Assembly (NCBI RefSeq): GCF_030440555.1
Contig: NZ_CP047118.1
Location: forward strand, 248,001-312,000
Source: Corynebacterium caspium DSM 44850
GTDB taxonomy: Bacteria; Actinomycetota; Actinomycetes; Mycobacteriales; Mycobacteriaceae
Length of the DNA stretch: 64,000 nt
Direction: 5' to 3'
Shown: piece after piece, positions 37,813 through 47,319 of the stretch
Numbering within the stretch: the stretch's first letter is position 1
How the letters are laid out: each line of letters opens with the position of its first letter
Notes under the pieces: model-generated
The model's input: the letters and a program-made list of their open reading frames with translations, nothing else
Databases searched by the model: none
What the model was told of the DNA's origin: nothing
Program-made: the position numbers and the translations under genes

Positions 37813-39237
37813 ATGAGCCGTGAGCCAGTAGCCAGCCCTCGCGTAGGGGTACAACTAGGGATCTTGGTTTTGGCAACCATGGTCATGATCCTTAATGAAA
37901 CCACTTTTTCAGTGGCTCTACCTGCAATTATGGAAGAGTTTTCGCTCGGTGCAGAAATCGTTCAGTGGCTAAGTACCGTCTTCTTGCTCACTTTGAGTGT
38001 GGTTATTCCCACCACCGGATACCTCATTGAACGTTTTCCTACCCGGAAACTCTTTGGGGCTGCCGTATTTTTCTTCATCTTGGGATCCGCCCTGGGCGCT
38101 TTGGCCCCGGCTTTCTGGGTACTTTTTATTGCCCGCATTATTCAGGCCTGCGGGACGGCACTAATTATTCCGCTTATGGTAACAGTCACCTTAACTATCG
38201 TTGACCCAGCGCGACGCGGCTTTATGATGGGCATTAACTCGGTGGTTATCTCGGTGGCTCCGGCTTTGGGCCCTACTTTGGCGGGCTTTATTTTGCACCT
38301 GGGCAGCTGGCATTGGCTGCTAATTATTATGGTGATTTTAGCCGTACTAATTGGGATTGCAGGGTGGAAAGGCTTGGGAAATACCGGAGAGACCAGGGTA
38401 CTGCCCTTAGATTTCCCGTCGCTAGTACTGTGTGCGGTGTCCTTTGGCTGCATTGTTTATGCGCTGACCACCATGGGCACCATTATTACCGCAGGTAGTT
38501 GGATTCCCGCACTAGTATTTATTCTCGGTTTAGCCATTTTAGCGATATTTGTGCGCCGCCAAATTCGTTTGCAGCAAAACGATATGGCCTTTTTGGATAT
38601 GCGTCCTTTTAAATCCCGCAATTTCACGGTTTCGGTAATCATGATTTTCCTGACGATGGGCGTAATCCTAGGCACGGTTAACCTCATGCCCATCTATCTC
38701 AGCAATGGTTTGGGCCTAAGTAGCCTGGTTATTGGCATGATGCTTTTCCCAGGTGGGCTTACCCAGGGAGTTTTAGCTCCCATCGTGGGCCGGCTATATG
38801 ATTCCTTTGGGCCGCGCCCCCTGGTGATTCCCGGAGCTATTTTGATGGTGATTTCGCAGCTCCTGCTATTTTGGGATGCTTCGACCATCACTAAGATTGT
38901 GGTGGCCCTAGTAATGCTAAATGTGGGTGCGGGACTGGTGAATCCGCCTATTAACACGGTGTCTTTAGGCTCTCTGCCGCAATCGCTTATGAGCCATGGT
39001 TCTGCCAGTTTGAATTCTTTGCAACAACTCGGTGCCGCCGCTGGTACGGCCGCCCTAATTGGGGCCCTGACCCTTACTGCTGGCGGGACTACAGAAGGGG
39101 CTTCACCAGCAGCTATTAGCCAAGGTGCTACTGCTGCTTTTGTGGTCGCGGCAATTATGTGTGTGGGTTTGGTTATTTGTGCGCCGCTATTAACTCGGCT
39201 GCCAGCAATTGAGACAAAGACCGACACTGCGGCTTAA
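37813..39237 (+). CDS. MFS multidrug exporter, DHA2 (14-helix) type, copy 2
   Basis: 474 residues, the same architecture as copy 1 and very similar along its length: MILNETTFSVALPAIM, WLSTVFLLTLSVVIPTTGYL and SVAPALGPTLAGFIL mirror copy 1. N-terminal (MSREPVASPRVGV) and C-terminal tails differ. The gene has its own leader with an inverted repeat, so it is likely controlled separately from copy 1. It is followed by the hairpin that is also a ClgR-box match. Confidence 0.9.
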   Translation: MSREPVASPRVGVQLGILVLATMVMILNETTFSVALPAIMEEFSLGAEIVQWLSTVFLLTLSVVIPTTGYLIERFPTRKLFGAAVFFFILGSALGALAPAFWVLFIARIIQACGTALIIPLMVTVTLTIVDPARRGFMMGINSVVISVAPALGPTLAGFILHLGSWHWLLIIMVILAVLIGIAGWKGLGNTGETRVLPLDFPSLVLCAVSFGCIVYALTTMGTIITAGSWIPALVFILGLAILAIFVRRQIRLQQNDMAFLDMRPFKSRNFTVSVIMIFLTMGVILGTVNLMPIYLSNGLGLSSLVIGMMLFPGGLTQGVLAPIVGRLYDSFGPRPLVIPGAILMVISQLLLFWDASTITKIVVALVMLNVGAGLVNPPINTVSLGSLPQSLMSHGSASLNSLQQLGAAAGTAALIGALTLTAGGTTEGASPAAISQGATAAFVVAAIMCVGLVICAPLLTRLPAIETKTDTAA

Positions 39238-39258
39238 TCACTAAATTTATACTCTTTT

Positions 39259-39289
39259 AGGGCGTGTTCGCTACTGGCGAACATGCCCT
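39259..39289 (+). promoter_or_regulatory. ClgR-box-like inverted repeat, also terminator-like
   Basis: AGGGCGTGTTCGC (39259-39271) and GCGAACATGCCCT (39277-39289) pair fully, with one G-T pair, around TACTG; TTTT follows, so it can end the MFS transcript. The core GTTCGC, five bases, GCGAAC fits the ClgR operator I recall from C. glutamicum clpC and clpP1P2 (WNNWCGCYNANRGCGWWS) at all but one position. It lies about 130 bases before the clpC ATG, where an activator site would be expected. Confidence 0.7.
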
Positions 39290-39334
39290 TTTAGCTGGGT
39301 AAATGCCAAAATTTTGAAAGTTTTTAGAAAAACT

Positions 39335-39351
39335 GTGGATGAAATATCCAC
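39335..39351 (+). promoter_or_regulatory. GTGGAT/ATCCAC inverted repeat in the clpC promoter region
   Basis: GTGGAT (39335-39340), GAAAT, ATCCAC (39346-39351). The same stretch holds a possible stress sigma factor (SigH-like) promoter, GGATGA with GTTATG 16 bases later. Both readings are tentative. Confidence 0.35.
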
Positions 39352-39404
39352 CCCACAGGTTATGGTGAGTAGAACACTTAACAACTGACATTAGGGGTAG
39401 ATAC

Positions 39405-41975
39405 ATGTTTGAACGGTTCACGGATCGCGCTCGACGCGTCATCGTGCTCGCTCAAGAAGAAGCGCGCATGTTGAACCATAATTACATCGGTACGGAGCAC
39501 ATCCTGCTGGGCCTCATTCATGAGGGCGAAGGTGTAGCAGCCAAAGCCTTGGAGTCAATGGGCATCTCCCTTAATGATGTGCGCCGTGAAGTAGAAGAAA
39601 TTATTGGTCAAGGCACCCAGCCGCATACTGGCCATATTCCTTTTACTCCGCGTGCTAAGAAAGTTTTGGAACTTTCTTTACGCGAAGGCCTCCAAATGGG
39701 GCATAAGTATATTGGCACCGAATTCCTACTTTTGGGCCTGATCCGCGAAGGTGAAGGCGTAGCTGCCCAAGTACTTATTAAGCTCGGCGCAGATCTGCAG
39801 CGCGTGCGCCAACAGGTTATCCAATTGCTTTCTGGCTATGAAGGCAACCAGGGAGAAACCCCTGAAGCAAGCGGTATGGCTGGCGCTGGCGCCGCCCAGG
39901 GCACTGCCGGTGGCGGACGTTTCCAACAAGGTGAGCGCTCTAATTCCCTAGTATTAGATCAATTTGGGCGCAACCTCACCCAGGCTGCCCGCGATGGCAA
40001 ACTAGATCCAGTAGTTGGGCGCCACACCGAAATTGAGCGCATTATGCAGGTGCTTAGCCGTCGTACCAAGAATAATCCGGTGCTAATTGGTGAACCTGGC
40101 GTTGGTAAAACTGCAGTAGTTGAGGGCTTGGCCCTTGATATTGTCAATGGCAAAGTTCCAGAAACCTTGCGTGATAAGCAGGTTTATTCCCTAGATCTAG
40201 GATCCCTAGTAGCTGGTTCGCGCTACCGTGGTGATTTCGAAGAGCGCCTCAAGAAGGTACTCAAAGAAATCAACCAACGCGGCGATATCATCCTATTTAT
40301 TGACGAAATCCACACTCTAGTTGGTGCCGGTGCTGCTGAAGGTGCTATTGATGCCGCTAGCTTATTAAAGCCAAAGCTGGCTCGCGGGGAACTGCAAACC
40401 ATTGGCGCTACCACTTTGGATGAATACCGGAAGCATATTGAAAAGGATGCGGCCCTGGAACGTCGCTTCCAGCCAGTACAGGTACCAGAGCCTTCAGTAG
40501 CCGATACCATCGAAATCCTTAAAGGTTTGCGCGATCGTTATGAAGCTCACCACCGGGTATCTATTACTGATGGCGCCCTAGTAGCTGCCGCTCGCCTTTC
40601 GGATCGCTATATTTCGGATCGCTTCTTGCCTGATAAAGCCGTAGATCTTATTGATGAAGCCGGTGCCCGGATGCGCATTAAGCGCATGACTGCTCCGCCT
40701 GCTTTACAAGAATTAGATGGCAAAATTGCAGATCTGCGCATCCAAAAAGAAGCTGCCATTGATGCCCAAGATTTTGAAACTGCGGCCACTTTGCGCGAAC
40801 AAGAGCGCACCTTAACTGAGGAACGCAGCGAAAAAGAAAAGCAGTGGCGTGCCGGCGAACTCGAAGAAATCGCCGAAGTAGGCGAAGAACAAATTGCCGA
40901 AGTTCTGGGCAACTGGACAGGTGTGCCGGTATCGCAGCTCACTGCGGAAGAATCCTCACGCTTGCTGCATATGGAAGATGAGCTACACAAGCGCATCATC
41001 GGCCAAGATGATGCAGTAAAGACTATTTCGCGGGCAATTCGACGCACTCGCGCCGGGCTCAAAGACCCCAAGCGACCTAGTGGTTCCTTCATTTTCGCCG
41101 GGCCTTCCGGAGTCGGAAAAACAGAGCTTTCCAAAGCTTTGGCCGAATTCCTCTTCGGCGATGAAGACGCCCTCATTCAGATCGATATGGGTGAATTCCA
41201 CGATCGCTTTACTGCCTCGCGCCTCTTTGGTGCCCCTCCGGGATATGTCGGCTATGACGAAGGTGGCGAACTTACCGAAAAGGTACGTCGTAAGCCTTTC
41301 TCAGTAGTGCTATTCGATGAGATCGAAAAAGCCCATAAGGAGATCTACAACACCTTGCTCCAGGTGCTTGAAGAAGGCCGCCTCACTGATGGTCAAGGCC
41401 GCGAAGTGGACTTCAAGAACACCGTGTTGATCTTTACCTCCAACCTCGGTACCCAAGATATTTCCAAGGCTGTAGGAATTGGCTTTAGCGGTAGCTCGGC
41501 CACTGATGAAGTAGCCCAGTATGACCGCATGAAGAATAAGGTAAACGACGAGCTCAAAAAGCACTTCCGTCCCGAATTCCTCAACCGTATCGACGATATC
41601 GTGGTCTTCCATCAGCTAACCAGGGATCAGATTGCCCAAATGGTAGATCTGCTCATTGCTCGCGTGGAGAAAGCCCTTGACGATAAAGATATGGGCATCG
41701 AACTCTCCCCAGCAGCTCGTCTATTGCTAGCCGAGCGCGGTTTTGACCCAGTTCTAGGGGCTCGTCCGCTACGTCGCACTATTCAGCGCGAAGTAGAAGA
41801 TGTACTCAGCGAGAAGATCCTCTTTGGTGAAATCGGTGCCGGTGAAATCATCACTGTGGATGTCGATGGCTGGGATGGCGAAGGCAAAGCCCCCAAGACT
41901 GCCACCTTTACCTTCACCCCGCGGCCCAAACCGCTACCAGAAGGTATCGCAGAACTAGCTACCGTAGAGGTCTAG
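39405..41975 (+). CDS. clpC: ATP-dependent Clp protease ATP-binding subunit ClpC
   Basis: AAA+ unfoldase that feeds proteins to ClpP1P2. N-terminal repeat domain (1-145), AAA1 with Walker A GEPGVGKT (229-236), middle domain with a UVR-like segment ([18 protein letters not shown]), AAA2 with GPSGVGKT (about 566-573). 856 residues, the typical ClpC size. AGGGG eight bases upstream of ATG 39405. Likely activated by ClgR through the box upstream. Ends with a strong terminator. Confidence 0.97.
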   Translation: MFERFTDRARRVIVLAQEEARMLNHNYIGTEHILLGLIHEGEGVAAKALESMGISLNDVRREVEEIIGQGTQPHTGHIPFTPRAKKVLELSLREGLQMGHKYIGTEFLLLGLIREGEGVAAQVLIKLGADLQRVRQQVIQLLSGYEGNQGETPEASGMAGAGAAQGTAGGGRFQQGERSNSLVLDQFGRNLTQAARDGKLDPVVGRHTEIERIMQVLSRRTKNNPVLIGEPGVGKTAVVEGLALDIVNGKVPETLRDKQVYSLDLGSLVAGSRYRGDFEERLKKVLKEINQRGDIILFIDEIHTLVGAGAAEGAIDAASLLKPKLARGELQTIGATTLDEYRKHIEKDAALERRFQPVQVPEPSVADTIEILKGLRDRYEAHHRVSITDGALVAAARLSDRYISDRFLPDKAVDLIDEAGARMRIKRMTAPPALQELDGKIADLRIQKEAAIDAQDFETAATLREQERTLTEERSEKEKQWRAGELEEIAEVGEEQIAEVLGNWTGVPVSQLTAEESSRLLHMEDELHKRIIGQDDAVKTISRAIRRTRAGLKDPKRPSGSFIFAGPSGVGKTELSKALAEFLFGDEDALIQIDMGEFHDRFTASRLFGAPPGYVGYDEGGELTEKVRRKPFSVVLFDEIEKAHKEIYNTLLQVLEEGRLTDGQGREVDFKNTVLIFTSNLGTQDISKAVGIGFSGSSATDEVAQYDRMKNKVNDELKKHFRPEFLNRIDDIVVFHQLTRDQIAQMVDLLIARVEKALDDKDMGIELSPAARLLLAERGFDPVLGARPLRRTIQREVEDVLSEKILFGEIGAGEIITVDVDGWDGEGKAPKTATFTFTPRPKPLPEGIAELATVEV

Positions 41976-41997
41976 TACGCGCATAGACGCATAGCTT

Positions 41998-42034
41998 AAG
42001 GCGCCTAGGTTTTAGCTAACCTAGGCGCCTTTGC
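41998..42034 (+). terminator. Terminator of clpC
   Basis: AAGGCGCCTAGGTT (41998-42011) pairs perfectly with AACCTAGGCGCCTT (42018-42031) across TTAGCT, followed by a short TT. It lies 23 bases after the clpC stop and faces the lipase gene end. Confidence 0.88.
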
Positions 42035-42089
42035 GGTATTACCAGCTGGTTACTTTGCCAGCTGCGCAACCCGCCAGCTAGCCAGCAAC

Positions 42090-43409
42090 CTAAAAAGCGC
42101 CGCAGTTTACAGGCACTTCCTGCGCTGGATCTAAACGCCCAATTAAATAATCCATAGCTCGCTGCCAGGTATTGGACTTAGGCGCAAGGTGGTTTACTCC
42201 GATACCGCCAGGAACCGGCAGGGTTTCGTCAGTAAAGAAGAAAACTTGGCCGCCAGATTTACAAAAATTCTCAGCCATCGTGCGGGCCTGCGCAAAGGGC
42301 ACTATATCGTCATAGCGCCCACTTACTACCAGCATTGGGGTAGAAAGCGGTTTCTTTCCAATGCGTTGGCGCTCCAAATAGGCGCGCACCTCTGGTTCCC
42401 GGGCCATAATATCGGCGAAATTCGAGCCATCGGTGGTGAATTCGCGGGTGGATTTGAAGCCAAAACGCGCTGCCATATCAGGCACACAAGTATGTGCTAC
42501 CTGGTCAATTACCTCTAGGCCGTGCGGATTGAAATATTTCACCACTGCCTCATAGGCAGCGTGATCTCGAATCCGCATACCACCTAGCGCATAGGCTAAA
42601 ACTCCCATGATCGCAGTGCCATCAATTACCGGAATAACTTCTTGTAAATCCGCTGGGGGAGCCCCGGCAAAACTGCCTTTAAGATTTAAATCTGGAGCAT
42701 AATCCGGAAGATTTTCCGCCGCCGCAGCCACCGCCCCGCCGCCTTGAGAATAACCATAAAATAATATCGGGCTATTAGGAGGTAAATCTCCAGCCTTTAA
42801 AGCTGCGCGCCCGGCATCTAATACGGCGTGTGCAGCGTCCAAAGTATTTACATAACGATGAATTTGTGCAGCATGTGGCTGCAAACCCATATAGTCAGTC
42901 ATCACCACGCGCAAGCCTTTAGCTGCTGCGGCATAGGCTTGGGGAAGTTCATAATTAATATTTAAAGAACCATATTTGGGATCAAAATCACCGATTAAGC
43001 TGCGCGCCCCAGAAGGTCCACAGATTTCAGCTTGACCACGGGTACCTGGGGCCATCACTAAAGTTGGTTGTGGGCCAGGGCCTTGCCAAGCGGTGGTGGG
43101 CTCAATTAAAAATCCAGTCACCGTGGTGGGATCACCTTCGGTGGTAGTAGAGGCATAAGTAATACGAAAGGCATTGCCTAGCCCGGGGATGGCATCGGTA
43201 ACGGGGGATTTAGAAAGCAAGGTTCCCGGTGCCGCAGGTACAGTAGCACCAGCACCAGCACCACCGACAGCCCCAGCAGCACCAGCCGGTGGTGCTTCGG
43301 TTAGACCGCCTGCTTGGGCCACAGTGGGCACAGTTGTGCTGAGCAAGAGGGTACAGATCAGTGTTCTCGCAGTATTTTTCCAGAAATGGTGCTTAAGGTG
43401 CTTTTTCAT
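42090..43409 (-). CDS. Secreted lipase (LIP family, alpha/beta hydrolase)
   Basis: N-terminal signal peptide (basic MKKHLKHHFWKN, hydrophobic LICTLLLSTTV, cleavage after AQA), a Gly/Ala/Pro-rich linker, then a secretory-lipase fold. The nucleophile elbow GYSQGGG is near residue 218; the distal DDIVPFAQ and GIGVNHLAPKS regions could supply Asp and His. 439 residues. It likely acts outside the cytoplasmic membrane on lipids or esters. Convergent with clpC. Substrate unknown. Confidence 0.9.
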   Translation of the reverse strand: MKKHLKHHFWKNTARTLICTLLLSTTVPTVAQAGGLTEAPPAGAAGAVGGAGAGATVPAAPGTLLSKSPVTDAIPGLGNAFRITYASTTTEGDPTTVTGFLIEPTTAWQGPGPQPTLVMAPGTRGQAEICGPSGARSLIGDFDPKYGSLNINYELPQAYAAAAKGLRVVMTDYMGLQPHAAQIHRYVNTLDAAHAVLDAGRAALKAGDLPPNSPILFYGYSQGGGAVAAAAENLPDYAPDLNLKGSFAGAPPADLQEVIPVIDGTAIMGVLAYALGGMRIRDHAAYEAVVKYFNPHGLEVIDQVAHTCVPDMAARFGFKSTREFTTDGSNFADIMAREPEVRAYLERQRIGKKPLSTPMLVVSGRYDDIVPFAQARTMAENFCKSGGQVFFFTDETLPVPGGIGVNHLAPKSNTWQRAMDYLIGRLDPAQEVPVNCGAF

Positions 43410-43530
43410 GGAGGCATATATTAGCCAGGATTCAGAGGGAGAATTCCGGCTTCCTCATAAGGATTACCCCCTATTTAAGTTTTTTGAGAAATTTGTATCG
43501 AAACTGAGGGTCACCATTTAAGATTGCCGC

Positions 43531-44160
43531 ATGCCATTTCGTGATGTAGAGCCAAATCATCCCCAACAAGTGTGGGAGATCCTCAAAGGGGGAAATTTTC
43601 GGTTTTGTTCTTCGCGCAATAAGCATACCCATATTGATATTGGGCGTCGTCTTTCCTTGCATTCGCGTCAAAATCCGCGCGCGGTTGTTTTTGCCTGTTC
43701 GGATTCGCGGGTGCCAGTGGAGCTAATTTTTGATGTTGGGCTCGGCGATATTTTTGTGGTGCGTACTGCAGGGGAAATCTTAGATCCAGCGGTATTGGGA
43801 TCTTTGGAATATGCCATTGAGAGCTTAAATATTGATCTGGTAGTGGTAATGGGTCACGATAATTGTGGTGCTGTCGCTGCAGCTCAAGAGGCTTTGGATA
43901 ATAATGATGTGCCTGATGGTTGGCGGCGAACACTGATCGAAAAAGTTACGCCTTCGATTATGATTGCGCGCAAACGCGGGGAAACCACTACTGAAGGCTA
44001 TGAGCGCATTCATGTTTCGGAAACCATCGATCAGCTTTATCAGCGCTTGCCCACTTTAAAGCAGCGTATTGCGGAGGGGACTTGCGGTCTGGTGGGATTG
44101 CGGTATTTATTACACAGTGGCCGGGTGGAAGTTCTTAATGCCCACGGAATTAAGCCTTAA
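43531..44160 (+). CDS. Beta-carbonic anhydrase
   Basis: Zinc enzyme that interconverts carbon dioxide and bicarbonate for carboxylases. ACSDSR (Cys56, Asp58, Arg60), GHDNCGA (His109, Cys112) give the complete zinc-site and the Asp-Arg dyad. 209 residues, the normal size. Start at ATG 43531 (MPFRDVEPNHPQQVW) without an obvious ribosome binding site. In C. glutamicum a beta-carbonic anhydrase gene likewise lies close to radA. Confidence 0.95.
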   Translation: MPFRDVEPNHPQQVWEILKGGNFRFCSSRNKHTHIDIGRRLSLHSRQNPRAVVFACSDSRVPVELIFDVGLGDIFVVRTAGEILDPAVLGSLEYAIESLNIDLVVVMGHDNCGAVAAAQEALDNNDVPDGWRRTLIEKVTPSIMIARKRGETTTEGYERIHVSETIDQLYQRLPTLKQRIAEGTCGLVGLRYLLHSGRVEVLNAHGIKP

Positions 44161-44227
44161 AAGTGCCCCTACCGGCGTGGAATCGCCAATTTATTAATTG
44201 GTGCCAGTAGATTCAGTTTCCGTGAGC

Positions 44228-44908
44228 ATGAAGAATAATCGCCAGCTGCCCCCGGAAATCTACCTGCGCCGTCGCGCTGCGGCAGCTATTTTGCTGCTAG
44301 TTTTCATAGTCCTGCTTATCTTCGTGGTGCTCAAATTCTCCGGTGGGGATAAAGATGCACAAAATACTGCGGCCACTACTACGCCAGTATCCACCGCACC
44401 GGTTTCTCCCACTGAACTTCCAAGTTCTTTGGTGACTACCCTTAGTTCTGCGCCTCCCACTTCTACTGCGGGGGAGCCCACAGCTTTGGCTGCTACTTCC
44501 ACGCCGGCTAAAAACTCTTGTGAGTTAGCAGATCTTATTGTGGAAGCAAGGGTTAACCAGACCACGATTCCTACTGGTCAGCAGCCTACTTTTTATATGA
44601 CGATTACTAATCCCACTAAAGCGGATTGCGTAATTGATACCACTAAATTCCCGATGCGCTATGAGGTTTATAGCCTTACCACTAATCAGCGGGTGTGGTC
44701 TGATATTGATTGCAATGCCCCAATTAGTACTGGTAATGAGACCTTTAAAGCCGGGCAATCCCGCCATTTTGAGGCCGTGTGGTCGCGCACTAATTCAGCT
44801 CCTAAGCAGTGCTCTAACCGGGAAACTGTGGAACCAGGTGCATATTTCTTGCATACCGTAATTGGGGAGAACCCTTCAGATCCCATCACCTTTAATCTTG
44901 CTGGTTAA
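44228..44908 (+). CDS. Membrane-anchored extracytoplasmic protein, Ig-like C-terminal domain
   Basis: One membrane helix (AAAAILLLVFIVLLIFVVL) after a short basic N-terminus, then a Thr/Ser/Pro-rich linker of about 60 residues, then a beta-rich domain of about 130 residues (VNQTTIPTGQQPTFYMTITNPTK...). It has four Cys residues, at least two probably paired. ATG 44228 (MKNNRQLPP) or GTG 44222 is the likely start; the frame is open to 44198. Conserved between carbonic anhydrase and radA in corynebacteria; function unknown. Confidence 0.72.
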   Translation: MKNNRQLPPEIYLRRRAAAAILLLVFIVLLIFVVLKFSGGDKDAQNTAATTTPVSTAPVSPTELPSSLVTTLSSAPPTSTAGEPTALAATSTPAKNSCELADLIVEARVNQTTIPTGQQPTFYMTITNPTKADCVIDTTKFPMRYEVYSLTTNQRVWSDIDCNAPISTGNETFKAGQSRHFEAVWSRTNSAPKQCSNRETVEPGAYFLHTVIGENPSDPITFNLAG

Positions 44909-44925
44909 ACCACCAGTTTTGGTAA

Positions 44926-46344
44926 TTATCTAAGTCTGTGCGCCCCTAAACCAGCTGCGGCGATTGCTTCTTTTAGGGTGCTTACCTGGGTTATCTCTAG
45001 CCCTTTAAGGGGCTGAAGTTCTCCAGGCGGCACGATGGCCTGGGTATATCCCAAGCGTGCAGCTTCATTTAAACGGCGCTGCACATTGGGTACCCGACGT
45101 ACTTCTCCAGCTAGACCAACTTCTCCAATTACCACCATATGGGCTGGTAAGGGCGTTGTCACCATGGTGCTCACGGTGGCTAAAGCACAGGCGAGGTCGG
45201 TGGCTGGTTCAGATATTTTTACCCCACCTACGGTGGCTACATAAACTTCTTTTTCGTGGGTGGCCAGGCCGGCGCGGGCGGCAAGTACTGCCAGTACCAT
45301 TGGAACTCGATTGCTATCTAGGCCAGTGACTACGCGGCGCGGATTTTTGGTGGAACTAGGCACGGCCAGTGCCTGTACCTCGGCTAAGAGGGGGCGTACC
45401 CCATCCATGGCTACAGTTACTGCGGACCCATCCGGGGTGTGGTCTCGGTGGGAGAGAAAAAGCCCGGAGGGATCTAATACTTCCCGTATTCCTTCGGAGG
45501 TTTGTTCAAAGCAACCCACTTCATCTGTTGCTCCAAAACGATTTTTGAGGCCGCGCAGCATTCGCAGCGAAGAGTGCCTATCGCCTTCAAAATTGAGCAC
45601 TACATCTACTAGGTGCTCTAGTACTCGGGGGCCAGCGACACTGCCATCTTTGGTGACGTGGCCTACCAAAAGGATGGGAATCCCGCTGCTTTTAGCTAGT
45701 GAGGTAAGTGCGGCAGTTACGGCCCGGGATTGGGCTACGCCGCCAGCTACTCCTTCTACTCCTGGGGCTTGCATCGTTTGGACGGAATCTACAATCAATA
45801 AGCTGGGTTTTACGGCATCCACATGGCCTAAAGCCACATCTAATTGTGATTCAGCAGCCAGGTAGAGGGTATCTAGTACGGCACCGGTGCGTTCGGCCCG
45901 CAAGCGAACTTGTCCGGCGGATTCTTCCGCAGTTATATAAAGCGCCCGACGCCCTTGCTGTGCCCACCTTGCCCCTACTTCTAAGAGCAGAGTCGATTTA
46001 CCCACCCCGGGTTCTCCCGCCATTAAAACCACAGATCCAGGCACAATACCAGCGCCTAAAACGCGATCTAATTCCCCGATACCAGTACTAATAGTGCTGG
46101 TGGTCATCGTATCTATCTGTGTCATTGGGGTGGCTGCAGTAGTTGGCGTTAGCGCACTAATGCCACTAATGCCACTAGCTGTGGCAGTACTGCCAATTTT
46201 TCCGGCAGCTGAGCCAGCCCCTAAAGCTACCGCTTTTTCCACTAAGGAACCCCAAGCTCCGCATTCTGGGCAGCGGCCTAACCATTTGGGGGCACTGTAG
46301 CCACATTCAGAACAGATATGGATGCTGCGGATTTTTCTAGCCAT
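44926..46344 (-). CDS. radA: DNA repair protein RadA (Sms)
   Basis: DnaB-like helicase for branch migration in recombination. N-terminal zinc finger CSECGYSAPKWLGRCPEC (Cys 11, 14, 25, 28), Walker A GEPGVGKS (about 110-117), KNRFG motif near 265 and a C-terminal Lon-like domain with GEVGLAGEVRRVPNVQRRL. The linker between zinc finger and ATPase has short repeats (GISGISALTPTTAATP). 472 residues from ATG 46344; an in-frame GTG two codons upstream is possible. Convergent with the preceding gene. Confidence 0.95.
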   Translation of the reverse strand: MARKIRSIHICSECGYSAPKWLGRCPECGAWGSLVEKAVALGAGSAAGKIGSTATASGISGISALTPTTAATPMTQIDTMTTSTISTGIGELDRVLGAGIVPGSVVLMAGEPGVGKSTLLLEVGARWAQQGRRALYITAEESAGQVRLRAERTGAVLDTLYLAAESQLDVALGHVDAVKPSLLIVDSVQTMQAPGVEGVAGGVAQSRAVTAALTSLAKSSGIPILLVGHVTKDGSVAGPRVLEHLVDVVLNFEGDRHSSLRMLRGLKNRFGATDEVGCFEQTSEGIREVLDPSGLFLSHRDHTPDGSAVTVAMDGVRPLLAEVQALAVPSSTKNPRRVVTGLDSNRVPMVLAVLAARAGLATHEKEVYVATVGGVKISEPATDLACALATVSTMVTTPLPAHMVVIGEVGLAGEVRRVPNVQRRLNEAARLGYTQAIVPPGELQPLKGLEITQVSTLKEAIAAAGLGAHRLR

Positions 46345-46470
46345 GCTCACACTGTAGCCAGTAGCCCGGACAAAGTATCGAACAGGCAGGCGAAGGGCAT
46401 AAAATTGGCCCCGAACTTCAAAAATCTATGCAGTGCAATTTATGAAGTGCGGAGCCAAGTTAGAAGTGTT

Positions 46471-47049
46471 TTAGTGAGCTTTTGCAGGAGCCTCATCGCG
46501 ATGCAAAGTGCCAGATTTTAGGCCAGGAGCCGCAATGGTGGCTGGTACCGTGATGGTGCCATTATCAAAGCTAAATTCGACGTCTAGCTGCCCGCTAGGA
46601 GCAAAATCTTTATTAATTAGCGAAGTGGTGGCATAGGTGATGCAGTGGGAATCATCAGCCTTGGGTATAGCAGCCAGGCCAGCAGCGGAATCTGCAACCA
46701 GTAAGCAGCGAGCTTCCAAGGTGGGCAATTCGCTAATAGTTACCGCTTGGCCAGCTACTTTAACTCCGGTGAGGGAGTGGGCTTTACGCTGTGGATCTTG
46801 GTTGATGGCGGTGAATTTTAGGGCAGCGCCATTATCTTCTTGATCTACTATTACGGTGACATCGCGCAGGGCGATGGTGCCATCGGTGGTATCTGCCGAA
46901 GTACCGTTAACAGCGGCTACCTGGTTAGCTGTTTGGCTGACATGTCCGGCAGAACAGGCAGTAAGAGCAGCGGTGCTAAGTAGAACAGCACCAACTAAGC
47001 CGGTTCGACGTAGGTCGAGCTTCGGGGACTTCACGGGTAGGGCCTCCAT
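46471..47049 (-). CDS. Lipoprotein of unknown function
   Basis: Signal peptide with a lipobox (GAVLLSTAALTACS, Cys of TAC as the lipid-bearing residue), then about 155 residues rich in beta strand (TIALRDVTVIVDQEDNGAALKF). Likely exported and anchored to the outer face of the membrane. ATG 47049 (MEALPVKSPKLDLRRTG) is used; the frame is open a few codons further up. The mature part has two Cys residues, in EARCLLVAD and DSHCITY. It lies between radA and carD, where corynebacteria usually carry such a lipoprotein. Confidence 0.82.
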   Translation of the reverse strand: MEALPVKSPKLDLRRTGLVGAVLLSTAALTACSAGHVSQTANQVAAVNGTSADTTDGTIALRDVTVIVDQEDNGAALKFTAINQDPQRKAHSLTGVKVAGQAVTISELPTLEARCLLVADSAAGLAAIPKADDSHCITYATTSLINKDFAPSGQLDVEFSFDNGTITVPATIAAPGLKSGTLHRDEAPAKAH

Positions 47050-47319
47050 CAGGTGTGTCCCCCGTGTTGCCAACGATGCCTAGTGAAACGTGCACGGGCC
47101 CGCAGACACGAAGGAATCAGAATCTAAATCTGGACCCCACCTTAATTGCCTTAGCCGGGGTCTTCCTAGTTATTACAGAACTCAACCACAGCCGGGGGCA
47201 AACATTCGATATGCTGTCCTCATCCCCTTGGTGAGTCCGGCTCTTTTAAGCTTCCGTGGTATCATTGGCGACCTTAAGCCAAAGCACATTACCATTAAGA
47301 AGGGCTACAAGAAGTGGGA

